Assembly (NCBI RefSeq): GCF_000253295.1
Contig: NC_015717.1
Location: 3,348,001-3,412,000 of the forward strand
DNA: 64,000 nucleotides
Source: Hyphomicrobium sp. MC1
GTDB taxonomy: Bacteria; Pseudomonadota; Alphaproteobacteria; Rhizobiales; Hyphomicrobiaceae
Direction: 5' to 3'
This document shows, piece by piece, positions 44,717 to 52,968 of the stretch (position 1 is its first letter; every line of letters begins with the position of its first letter). A program made the position numbers and the translations under genes. The notes beneath the pieces were generated by a model that was given only the letters and a program-made list of their open reading frames with translations, was not told where the DNA came from and searched no databases.

Positions 44717-46192
44717 TCAGAATGGGAACTGACGCTGTCCCATCTGCAGCGTAATCCACTTCACTTCAGTCATTTCTTCCATGGAATAGCGACCGCCCTC
44801 ACGGCCGAAACCGCTGTTCTTGACACCGCCGAACGGAACGTGTGGCTCGTCAGTGATCGTCGTGTCATTGACATGCACCATTCCGGACTCAAGACGCATG
44901 GAAAGATCTAGCGCCTTCTGCAAATCGTTGGTGATGACGGCGGCGGAAAGGCCGTAAGCCGTATCGTTGGCGACGCGCAGCGCCTCTTCCGAATCCCCAA
45001 CCGAGATAAGCGAGACGACCGGGCCGAAGCTTTCCTCATGATAGATGCGCATCTCGGGCGTCACGCCGGCGAGCACCGTCGGCTGATAGAACGCGCCTTC
45101 GTGGGTGCCGCCAGTTAGTAAGCGCGCGCCTTTATCGACGGCGTCTTTGATGTGGCCATCGATGAACTCACACTGCGAGCGCCGGATCAGCGGACCGACA
45201 ACAGTTTCGGGATCGCGCGGATCGCCGACTTTGATCTTCGCCGTCTTGGCGAGGAAGCGCTTTGAGAATTCCTCGTACAGCGGCGCCTCGACGATGACCT
45301 TCGAGTTGGCCATGCAGACTTGGCCCTGATGTAGAAAAATACCGAATGCAGCCGCATCGACAGCGTAATCGAGATCGGCATCCTTCAGAACAATGAGCGG
45401 GCTTTTTCCACCCATTTCAAGCGTGAAACGCTTCAGATTGCGCGCAGCTTCGACCGCCAGATAGCGACCCGTTCGCGTCGAGCCCGTGAACGTAATCATG
45501 CGGACGCGCGCATCTGCCAGAAGTGTTGCGCCGATTTCCTTGGGAGCACCCGGAATGACGTTGAGCACACCTTTCGGCAAACCCGCCTCCTGAAACACGT
45601 CGGCGATGATAGCGCCAGAGATCGGCGTTTCCTCGGATGGCTTTAGAACGAACGTGTTTCCGGCCGAAAGCGCGAAAGCGATCTTCTTCATTGAAAGCAG
45701 AAACGGCGAATTGAAGGGGGCGATACCGGCGATGACTCCCAGCGGCCGCCTGACCGACATCGAAATCTGACCCGGCATCGTCATCGGCATCGTCTCACCG
45801 AAGAGATGGCGAACATCGCCAGCCGTGCTGCGCATCAGATCGATAACGTAATCAATTTCCCAGAGCGCCTTGCTGAAGGCCGAGCCGCATTCCTCGATCA
45901 GAAGATCGCGGATCTCTTCCTTGCGCCGCGCCACGACCTCTCCAACGCGCAAAAGAAGCGTCTCGCGCTCGGCCGCAAGGCTTTCACCCCACGTCGCGTT
46001 GGCGCGATAAGCGGCTGCAATCGCATTCTCAACTTCCTCTCCACCCGCCTGCTGAGTGCGTGCGAAAACTTCTCCGGTTGCCGGATTGAGATCGTCGGCG
46101 ATTTCGTTGCGCTTTGAGGTTACCCACTCGCCGTCGATGAAAAGCTTGTAGGTTTTCAATCCGTCGATCGTTTCGGTAGCGTTGGGGTTCAT
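44717..46192 (-). CDS. NAD(P)-dependent aldehyde dehydrogenase
   Basis: 491 residues from ATG 46192 (AAGG upstream). Active-site residues: N161, E259 (LEMGGKSP) and C293 (HQGQVC, where NAGQVC or NQGQVC is more common). The nucleotide motif FTGSTRTG is present. It most resembles the benzaldehyde/vanillin and succinate-semialdehyde-type ALDH groups; I cannot fix the substrate. It is transcribed away from the ammonia-lyase gene with the shared operator between them. Confidence 0.9.
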   Translation of the reverse strand: MNPNATETIDGLKTYKLFIDGEWVTSKRNEIADDLNPATGEVFARTQQAGGEEVENAIAAAYRANATWGESLAAERETLLLRVGEVVARRKEEIRDLLIEECGSAFSKALWEIDYVIDLMRSTAGDVRHLFGETMPMTMPGQISMSVRRPLGVIAGIAPFNSPFLLSMKKIAFALSAGNTFVLKPSEETPISGAIIADVFQEAGLPKGVLNVIPGAPKEIGATLLADARVRMITFTGSTRTGRYLAVEAARNLKRFTLEMGGKSPLIVLKDADLDYAVDAAAFGIFLHQGQVCMANSKVIVEAPLYEEFSKRFLAKTAKIKVGDPRDPETVVGPLIRRSQCEFIDGHIKDAVDKGARLLTGGTHEGAFYQPTVLAGVTPEMRIYHEESFGPVVSLISVGDSEEALRVANDTAYGLSAAVITNDLQKALDLSMRLESGMVHVNDTTITDEPHVPFGGVKNSGFGREGGRYSMEEMTEVKWITLQMGQRQFPF

Positions 46193-46560
46193 ATCAACCT
46201 TCGTGGCGTTGTTTGCGGATATCCGGTCGTCGCGCGCACCTCGTGTGCGAGCACCAGATGCGGGCTGAGTGTGGCGTTTCGCACGGCATGTCAGACGCAA
46301 TGAGCGTTTTTTCGTATTCGCGAAGGAATTTCCGAAACCAGAGCCGCACCGACGAGAGGCCAAAGCGACGCAACGAACGCGCATGGCCGTTTATCGTCGC
46401 GACGTTCCTGTTCATGCGGCTCAATGCCCATTGTTATACTAACATTAGTATAATAGGATGTACTCAATCGAGGCGAAGTTCAAGCGCGCTAATTGCTCAA
46501 TTAATTGGCTCATCGCTCACTCTCGCATCGTACCTTCGAACCCACAGCCGAAGTCTCAGC
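46193..46560. promoter_or_regulatory. Divergent control region with a perfect-armed operator
   Basis: 368 bp between the aldehyde dehydrogenase and ammonia-lyase genes. ATACTAA-CA-TTAGTAT (46436-46451) is a 7+7 palindrome overlapping TATAAT-like -10 elements on both strands (for example 46449-46454). It is the best copy of the motif seen also at 52878, 58525 and 62820. The start of the ammonia-lyase lies about 110 bp away. Confidence 0.6.
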
Positions 46561-47757
46561 ATGCTCATCCTCAACGCGCATCCAGATCACAACGCTCCTC
46601 TCGACTCGACCGACGCCGCCGTGCTCAGCGCCGAAGCGACGGCGGAAGTCGAACGCTTCCTCACGTACCGCAGAAATCACGAGCCGACGCACTTACGGCG
46701 GCTGCCGGGTCTGGCGCGCGAACTCGGCGTCGCTTCGATAGAGATCAAAGACGAGAGCACACGTCTTGGACTCGGCAGCTTCAAAGCGCTCGGTGGTTCT
46801 TACGCGGTTATTCGTCTGGTTCTTGAAGAAGCAAGTCGACAGCTGGGCAAGCCCGTCGACATTCGCGATCTGCACTCGCCCGAAGTCCGTCATATCGCCG
46901 AACGGATGACCGTCGGCTGTGCGACTGACGGCAATCACGGCCGTTCGGTCGCCGCAGGCGCCGAACTCGTCGGCGCCAAAGCTGCGATCTTCGTCCACTC
47001 CGGCGTCAGTGACGAGCGCGTCGAGGCCATCGCGAAGTTCGGCGCCACGATGATCCGCGTCAACGGCAGTTACGATGACTCCGTCGCGGAAGCCGAGCGC
47101 GTTTGCGACGAGCGTGGATGGATCGTCGTCTCCGACACCTCGTGGCCCGGCTACGAGCGTATTCCGAGTCTCGTTATGCAAGGCTATACGGCGATGCTCG
47201 GAGAAGCCGTCCGAGACATGCCGCGGCCGCCGACCCACGTGTTTGTGCAGGCTGGCGTCGGCGGCTTGGCTGCAGGCGTTGCCGGATATTTCGCGGGAGT
47301 TTATGGCCCTCAACGCCCAAAATTTATCGTTGTCGAGCCAGAGTTGGCTGCCTGCGTTTTTGAAAGCGCGAAGGCCGGGCATACCGTCAAAGTCGCTCAA
47401 GGAGAAGCGACGATCATGGCCATGCTCGAATGCTACGAGCCGTCGTTGGTGGGGTGGCGCATCCTCAGCCGCTGCGCGGATGCTTTCATGACGCTTCGCG
47501 AAGAAGACGCTATAGATGCGATGCGACGCCTCGCATCGCCGGTCAACAATGACCCGGCGATTGTCTCGGGCGAAAGCGGATGTGCCGGGCTTGCCGGGTT
47601 AATCGCGGCCCTAGCCGATCCGAATGCGAAAAGGGCCATTGGGCTCGACGAAAATTCGCGCGTCTTCGTGATCAATACCGAAGGCGCTACCGATCAAGCG
47701 CGCTATGAAGCGATTGTCGGCCGCAAGCCGAGCGAGGTCTTGAGCGTGCCGGCCTGA
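46561..47757 (+). CDS. dpaL: Diaminopropionate ammonia-lyase-like PLP enzyme
   Basis: 398 residues. PLP lysine K75 in GLGSFKALGGSYA (K77 in the E. coli enzyme), substrate-binding TDGNHG (about 122) and DTSWPGYERIP. These match the 2,3-diaminopropionate ammonia-lyase branch of fold-type II PLP enzymes, which eliminates ammonia to give pyruvate and two NH4+. The start was chosen by alignment of the catalytic Lys; the ribosome binding site is weak. In E. coli the counterpart ygeX is adjacent to an M20 hydrolase (ygeY), as here in the same cluster. Confidence 0.85.
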   Translation: MLILNAHPDHNAPLDSTDAAVLSAEATAEVERFLTYRRNHEPTHLRRLPGLARELGVASIEIKDESTRLGLGSFKALGGSYAVIRLVLEEASRQLGKPVDIRDLHSPEVRHIAERMTVGCATDGNHGRSVAAGAELVGAKAAIFVHSGVSDERVEAIAKFGATMIRVNGSYDDSVAEAERVCDERGWIVVSDTSWPGYERIPSLVMQGYTAMLGEAVRDMPRPPTHVFVQAGVGGLAAGVAGYFAGVYGPQRPKFIVVEPELAACVFESAKAGHTVKVAQGEATIMAMLECYEPSLVGWRILSRCADAFMTLREEDAIDAMRRLASPVNNDPAIVSGESGCAGLAGLIAALADPNAKRAIGLDENSRVFVINTEGATDQARYEAIVGRKPSEVLSVPA

Positions 47758-47779
47758 CGTCGGCACGGCATGACACGAC

Positions 47780-48553
47780 TCACCTGCGTTTTGCGGATGC
47801 ACGGCCTCTTGCTCCACCTTTTCCGAGAAGGTCGGAACGGACCGCAAAGCAATCTTTGATATAGTGGATGTTGGCGCTGTAGATCGCGATGTCGCGGTCG
47901 TCGACAAGAACGAGGTGGCAGTCAGCCACCGGTTCGCCAAGGCCGATTTTCAAGAGGTCCGCGGTTTCCGGATCTGCGACGCCGATCGTCAATGTCTGAT
48001 AAGCATGTGCTATGACGACATCGCCCATTTCGACAATGACCGGCAGCGCCGCTCCACGCAGGAAACGCTTGCTGTCGCGCGCAAAAATCTTCTGATCGAG
48101 GTGAAGATTGACGACGGAAAATGGTGCGCCGTCGTTGTATTGGACGCTTCGCAGAAACGCATAAGAGTCGGCGAGATGCCCTTCGCCTGAACCGAGGTTC
48201 GGCTTTCCGGCGTTCTCTTGGACGCTTACGCTTTTGACGACATTCTGCTTGAGCGATTCGAGAACAGAATCGAAATCGGTTGCAAGATTGAACCAGCGAT
48301 TATTCTTCGGCTTTCCGGAAACGAATGTGCCGCGGCCCTGCTGGGAATCGAGCAGGCCCTCATCGCGCAGAATCTCAACGGCTTGGCGGATCGTAACGCG
48401 GGCGACAAGAAATTCTTTCTCAAGCTCTTCGAGCGTTGAGATCTTCTCGCCTTCCTTCCAGTGCCCGGTTTCAATGCGTTGGCGCATTACCGAGGCGACC
48501 TGGAGATAAAGCGGGACCCGGCTGCGATCGTAAATCAGGGAAAGTTTGTTCAT
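47780..48553 (-). CDS. GntR-family regulator, HutC/UTRA type
   Basis: 257 residues. Winged helix at about residues 10-75 (ISTLEELEKEFLVARVTIRQAVEILR, listed as a motif region) and a C-terminal UTRA ligand domain. It converges with the ammonia-lyase gene, 22 bp apart. Two of the four shared operator copies flank it (46436 and 52878), so it is the best candidate to bind them. UTRA domains sense small molecules, often the pathway substrate. A 7-bp inverted repeat lies just upstream. Confidence 0.88.
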   Translation of the reverse strand: MNKLSLIYDRSRVPLYLQVASVMRQRIETGHWKEGEKISTLEELEKEFLVARVTIRQAVEILRDEGLLDSQQGRGTFVSGKPKNNRWFNLATDFDSVLESLKQNVVKSVSVQENAGKPNLGSGEGHLADSYAFLRSVQYNDGAPFSVVNLHLDQKIFARDSKRFLRGAALPVIVEMGDVVIAHAYQTLTIGVADPETADLLKIGLGEPVADCHLVLVDDRDIAIYSANIHYIKDCFAVRSDLLGKGGARGRASAKRR

Positions 48554-48594
48554 GAGCTCGATTTATGGATGACCGTCAAAGTGCTCTGACGAGA

Positions 48595-48623
48595 GGTATC
48601 CCGCAAATACAGAAAAGGATACC
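48595..48623. promoter_or_regulatory. Inverted repeat upstream of the HutC-type regulator
   Basis: GGTATCC (48595-48601) and GGATACC (48617-48623), perfect 7-bp arms 15 bp apart, about 42 bp before the regulator start. It differs from the ATACTA motif. A possible autoregulation or foreign regulator site. Confidence 0.35.
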
Positions 48624-48740
48624 CCCAACTTCGTCATTTACTCCGTCAATTCGAGCTCAATGGGCCTTTCCTGATCGGCAATCGGTAGCGTGGCATCGCA
48701 GAGGTGCCGATTGTTTGGGCAGTCGGCACCCCTAATGAGT

Positions 48741-50018
48741 TCACTGGGCCGTTTCGCTGTTGCACCAATCGTAAATGCTCAGCGCCATGACCTTAATCGA
48801 CGTGATGTAGTCGTCGATCGAAACGTACTCGTCATTAGCATGCATGATGGCTGTTGAGCCCGGACCAAAAATGACGGTCGGAGTATTGCCATAGCTGTTG
48901 AGAAAGCGCGTGTCGGCAGCACCTTGTCGGCCGCTGATGACCGGCTCGTTGCCGGTGATTTCAGTGTAGGCGCGCGACACCGTTTCGACGATCGGATGGT
49001 TGCGCGGAATTTCCGATGCCTCGGCATCGTAGCCGACGAACCGCACGACCGGTGGATGATCTTTCATCCATGGATCTTGCGCGGCCGCCTCAGCGACGGC
49101 GTCAACCAAGCTCTGCTTGACGCCCTCATGATCTTCGCTTGGCACCGTTCCGATACTACCTTTCAGCAAGCAACTCGCGGGAAAGGCACTCGGATAGTTG
49201 CCGGCTTGGAAGCTACCGACGATGCAGGGCAGCGAGTCGATTGCGCTTGGATAGAGCGGATGCGTCACTGTCGCGATGCGCTTGGCTTCCAGATCGGCGA
49301 CGGCCTTAGTGATCTTGTTACCAAGCTCGATGCCGCTGATGCCCTTGTAACGTTGCTGGATACCTGCAGGCTTGCCTTGGATCTCGATCTCGAACCAGAT
49401 GCGCCCGATGCATGCTGGCTGGACAGCAAGGTCGCTAGTCTCGCCGGAAATGCCTGCGTCCGCCGTATAGCCGCGAATGACCGTATCGAGGGTGCCGTGA
49501 CCGCTGACCTCTTCGTCAATGACGACGTTGATCATAACGTCGCCCTTGGGCGTCAGGCCGAGTTCCTTCAGGTATTGCACAGCCAGGATATGGCTCGCGA
49601 CGCCGCTCTTCATATCGCATGAGCCACGGCCGTAGATGCGGCCATCCTTGATACTCGCAGACCAAGGATTGTCGCTCCAGCCTTCACCATTGCCAACCGG
49701 AATAACGTCCGTATGGCCGTTGAGAAGCAGCGAACGACCGCCACCCGTGCCTTTGAGCGTTGCCACGATATTCGGACGACCTTCATAGCCGCGATCGACC
49801 GGACGATAGCCAGGATGCTTCTTCAGCTCTTCCCAGTTGGTCTCCCACATGTCGACGTCGAGGCCTACGGTCTTCATGTATTCCGAAACGAACTTCTGAA
49901 TGGCGGCTTCGTCGCCAGTGACGCTCGGGATAGTCACCATATCCCTTAGAAAGCCGACAGCATGATCTTTGCTGGTATCGATCTTATCGAGAATCTTCTT
50001 ACGGTTCGGATCAGTCAT
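48741..50018 (-). CDS. M20-family amidohydrolase (ArgE/DapE-like, YgeY-like)
   Basis: 425 residues. Two-zinc site residues: H102 and D104 (GHTDVIP), D135 (GSCDMKSG), E169/E170 (DEEVSGHG), and a C-terminal His (MHANDE). A dimerisation domain is inserted in the middle. It hydrolyses an amide (deacylase, deformylase or peptidase) in the cytoplasm. It is the last gene of the operon led by the CoA-transferase subunits. Confidence 0.88.
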   Translation of the reverse strand: MTDPNRKKILDKIDTSKDHAVGFLRDMVTIPSVTGDEAAIQKFVSEYMKTVGLDVDMWETNWEELKKHPGYRPVDRGYEGRPNIVATLKGTGGGRSLLLNGHTDVIPVGNGEGWSDNPWSASIKDGRIYGRGSCDMKSGVASHILAVQYLKELGLTPKGDVMINVVIDEEVSGHGTLDTVIRGYTADAGISGETSDLAVQPACIGRIWFEIEIQGKPAGIQQRYKGISGIELGNKITKAVADLEAKRIATVTHPLYPSAIDSLPCIVGSFQAGNYPSAFPASCLLKGSIGTVPSEDHEGVKQSLVDAVAEAAAQDPWMKDHPPVVRFVGYDAEASEIPRNHPIVETVSRAYTEITGNEPVISGRQGAADTRFLNSYGNTPTVIFGPGSTAIMHANDEYVSIDDYITSIKVMALSIYDWCNSETAQ

Positions 50019-50054
50019 TCCAATGTCTCCGGGACGTCGTCATTTTCAAGAAAA

Positions 50055-51011
50055 TCAAAGAGCCTTGAGGCGCGGGATGATTTCACGCGCGATGATCTCG
50101 ACTTGCTCCGGTTGATACTTGTAAGGAACGAAGATGATCTTCTGCACGCCGACGGCTATGTGCTCGCGCAATTGCTCGACGCACTCATCAACTGTCCCCA
50201 TAATTGCGCTGTCGCGCGAGCAATCGCTGTGGGCTGGGAAATCCCATTCCTTGTTGAGCCAATCCATCATCTCGTCTTGGATGGCGGCCTTCGACGGTCC
50301 AATCATGATCGGAAGCTGAGAGGCGTTGAGAAGCGTGTCGGGATCTTTTCCCGCATCCTTGGCGAAGCTGCGAATCTTGTCCCAGGACCTCTTGAAATCT
50401 GCCGGACGGTAGAAATACGTTAGCCAGCCATCACCAGCGGTCGCAGCGCGTTGTAGAACCTTATCAACATAACCACCGACCAGGAGCGGCATACGCGGCT
50501 TTTGCACGGGCTTTGGATACATCACGGCTGACGACATGTTGTGATGCATGTACTGACCGGTCACTTTGTCTTCGGTCCACAACCGGTTCAGGATTTCGAG
50601 ATTTTCGTCCATGATCTTGCCGCGCTTTTCGAACGGCACACCAACGGCATCGAACTCGCGCTTGTACCAGCCGGACGCCATGCCCATGATCAGGCGACCG
50701 TCCGACAACTGATCCATGCTCGCGAGCTGCTTCGCGAGCACAACAGGGTTGCGCAGCGGCAGAACGAGAATGCCCGTGCCCATCTTGATGCGCGTGGTGC
50801 GTGCTGCAATTCCGGTCAGGACGGTGAGAGAATCGATAATAGGAAAATTCGGATCGACACCGAGCAGCATATGATCCCACACCCAAACGGAATCGTATCC
50901 CAACTCTTCGGCACGAACGCCATAATCGACGAGCTGCCGCGCATTCGGCATTTCGGGATAGGCCGTAAAATTCCGTGCCGCGACGCCGAACGTTTTGGAA
51001 AGCATTGTCAT
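50055..51011 (-). CDS. F420-dependent oxidoreductase, LLM class
   Basis: 318 residues from ATG 51011 (GAGG upstream); ATG 51005 is the alternative. TIM barrel of the luciferase-like family with SVWVWDHMLL and MGMASGWYKREFDAVGVPFEKRG, as in F420-binding members. Such enzymes transfer hydride between F420 and a substrate. With F420 synthesis and F420:NADP reductase encoded next door, an F420H2-dependent reduction is likely. An FMN-dependent monooxygenase (RutA-like) is the main alternative. Confidence 0.85.
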   Translation of the reverse strand: MTMLSKTFGVAARNFTAYPEMPNARQLVDYGVRAEELGYDSVWVWDHMLLGVDPNFPIIDSLTVLTGIAARTTRIKMGTGILVLPLRNPVVLAKQLASMDQLSDGRLIMGMASGWYKREFDAVGVPFEKRGKIMDENLEILNRLWTEDKVTGQYMHHNMSSAVMYPKPVQKPRMPLLVGGYVDKVLQRAATAGDGWLTYFYRPADFKRSWDKIRSFAKDAGKDPDTLLNASQLPIMIGPSKAAIQDEMMDWLNKEWDFPAHSDCSRDSAIMGTVDECVEQLREHIAVGVQKIIFVPYKYQPEQVEIIAREIIPRLKAL

Positions 51012-51033
51012 CTTAGTCCTCAGTGAATTTTTC

Positions 51034-51804
51034 TTAGGCGGTAAAAAGACGTTCGGGATCGAGCATCCTGAGCGTTTCAAGCTCTCGACTGGTCGGCGGC
51101 TCGGTTACCAAGACGTTGCTATCGAAAGTCAGATCGAATCCGGTGTTGTCTTGCACCTCTTCGGACGTCACGCCGGGATTGAGTGCAAGCACCTTGATGC
51201 GCCGCGTCTCGTCATCAAATCCGAATACAGCCAGCTCGGTGATGACACGAAACATGCCGCCGGCTGGAAGGCCGAGCTCGGCTCGCGTGTTGTGCCCGCG
51301 GATGAATCCCGGACTCGTGATGAAATCGACATACTCCACGAAGCGACGCTTCTCGTGCTTCATCGCCACGATCATATTCGTGAGGCTCGAAATATCGTTG
51401 CCGCCACCCGTTCCCGGCAGACGCGTCTTCGGCGCGGCTGGATCGCCGATATAGGATGAATTGAGATTGCCGAATTGATCGATCTGCGCGCCGCCCATGA
51501 ACCCGATATCGACGTATCCGCGCTGAAGAAGCAAAAGCACGTCGGCGCTGCCGAGCACCATGTTCGCCCGCTTCGTACAGCGCTGATCGTTGGTCGATGG
51601 CGGCAGCTTGCCTGGCTCGACAAATGCACCAACCACCCCGCCTTCAAACAGAATGGTCAAACCCGGGCAACCGGTGCGCTGCGCAAGCGTTGCGGCGAGA
51701 AGCGGGATGCCGATGCCCGCGAAGACGACTTGCCCATCTTTGAGCTGGCGAGCGCTGAGGACCGTCAGGATCTCGGCTGCGCTGTAGCTGTTGCGCTCAG
51801 TCAT
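51034..51804 (-). CDS. CoA-transferase-like subunit B (IpdB/GctB-like)
   Basis: 256 residues, class I CoA-transferase fold with LTILFEGGVVGAF around the position of the catalytic Glu and VDIGFMGGAQIDQFGNLN. Members are true CoA transferases (glutaconate) or, as in IpdAB, hydrolases that open a CoA-bound cyclic ketone. It overlaps subunit A by 8 bp (ATGACTGA). Confidence 0.85.
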   Translation of the reverse strand: MTERNSYSAAEILTVLSARQLKDGQVVFAGIGIPLLAATLAQRTGCPGLTILFEGGVVGAFVEPGKLPPSTNDQRCTKRANMVLGSADVLLLLQRGYVDIGFMGGAQIDQFGNLNSSYIGDPAAPKTRLPGTGGGNDISSLTNMIVAMKHEKRRFVEYVDFITSPGFIRGHNTRAELGLPAGGMFRVITELAVFGFDDETRRIKVLALNPGVTSEEVQDNTGFDLTFDSNVLVTEPPTSRELETLRMLDPERLFTA

Positions 51805-52762
51805 TGTACATGCTCCGGCCTTTCCTCGTTGCTTCGAGGAGTTCCTCCATCCCGATTAGCGAAAGGAAAGCGGCCCAGTTCTTCGGTTCGTAGACATAGC
51901 GTTCAAGATATTTCAGCACACCTCCAACAGGATCCGCGTTGGCCTGCGCCACATAAGATTCCATGTGCTGCATCATCGGCTCATAAAGGCCGTAGCATTC
52001 ATGCGGCGCCGAGCCGTAAGGAACCTCGACGACGGCATCGACGCAGAAGAACGGTATCTTCGTGTGATCGGGCGCACGCCGGATTTGATCGTTCGAGACG
52101 ATGCGTTCCGTCGTCAGGATTACGCAATTGGCGGCCATTGCGAGGTCGATGTCCATGAATTGAAGGCCATCAATCTGCGCGTTGCCATAGGCGTCACAGC
52201 GCTGGACGTGGATCAATGCGACATCAGGATTGAGCGCCGGCACCAAAAGCAACTTCTCACCCGTGAAGGGACAATCCGTTTCACGCACTTCCGGACGCTG
52301 GGCCATGACGTCGGAGCCGAGCATCGAGCGGATCGGCAGAAAAGGTACGCCCATGCCGCCGGCGCGAAAGCGCATACCGATCGCCATATGGCTCCATTCT
52401 TGATAGCGCTTGTCGCCCTTCTCGACGTGGTGGCGCATTACCTTCGACAATCCCCAAAGGATGCCTTGCGCGAACCAGCTCGTGACAATCTCGTCAGCGA
52501 CGCCGGATCCGAAAAGAAGATCACCATCCGTCGAAACGATGCAGCGCGAGCACGACAGGGCTTTGCGGCGCTGGCGGATCAATTCCCAGATCATCGCCAT
52601 CGGAGTTCGCGACATCGTCGATCCGCCGATTCCAACCGACGCGCCATCAGGGATAAGAGCGGCGGCCTCTGCGAGAGACATCACCTTTTCTCGAAGACTT
52701 CGATCACGCACGGCGAGGTTTTCCCTCAGGGTCGCGTAAGGCTGCACTGTGGGCGTCGACAC
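51797..52762 (-). CDS. CoA-transferase-like subunit A (IpdA/GctA-like)
   Basis: 321 residues with DGASVGIGGSTMSRTPMAMIWELIR and DVALIHVQRCDAYGNAQIDG, typical of the alpha subunit. First gene of an operon with subunit B, the LLM oxidoreductase and the M20 hydrolase. The shared 16-bp operator lies 116 bp upstream of the ATG. Confidence 0.87.
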   Translation of the reverse strand: MSTPTVQPYATLRENLAVRDRSLREKVMSLAEAAALIPDGASVGIGGSTMSRTPMAMIWELIRQRRKALSCSRCIVSTDGDLLFGSGVADEIVTSWFAQGILWGLSKVMRHHVEKGDKRYQEWSHMAIGMRFRAGGMGVPFLPIRSMLGSDVMAQRPEVRETDCPFTGEKLLLVPALNPDVALIHVQRCDAYGNAQIDGLQFMDIDLAMAANCVILTTERIVSNDQIRRAPDHTKIPFFCVDAVVEVPYGSAPHECYGLYEPMMQHMESYVAQANADPVGGVLKYLERYVYEPKNWAAFLSLIGMEELLEATRKGRSMYND

Positions 52763-52877
52763 CCATTCCTCCTTGGCCGGCGCAGGCCGGCATCATTCAG
52801 CAGCTTCCGACGTTCGGAATTGGCCGCTCAAACTCGTTTCGAGCGAAGCGCTCTCGAATTTCGAATGTGAGATAATC

Positions 52878-52893
52878 ATACCAACAATAGGAT
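52878..52893. promoter_or_regulatory. Operator copy upstream of the CoA-transferase operon
   Basis: ATACCAACAATAGGAT matches ATACTA-N4-TAG-N-AT with one substitution in the left arm. A nearby ATAATATGAACTAG on the minus strand may be a promoter element or second half-site. Confidence 0.45.
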
Positions 52894-52968
52894 GACTAGT
52901 TCATATTATGGTCTTTCTGCGCGCTTTTTAGTCGAAGGTCAGATCATCGATTTTTGGGGCGGTGAGTG

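Noticed and set aside
46213..46560. N-terminal extension of the ammonia-lyase frame across the divergent promoter region
   Set aside because: It would run through the operator palindrome and add ~115 residues absent from the family; the catalytic Lys position fits the start at 46561.
46530..46560. TTCGAACCC resembling a tRNA T-loop
   Set aside because: No cloverleaf can be drawn around it; no other tRNA-like segment was found in the window.
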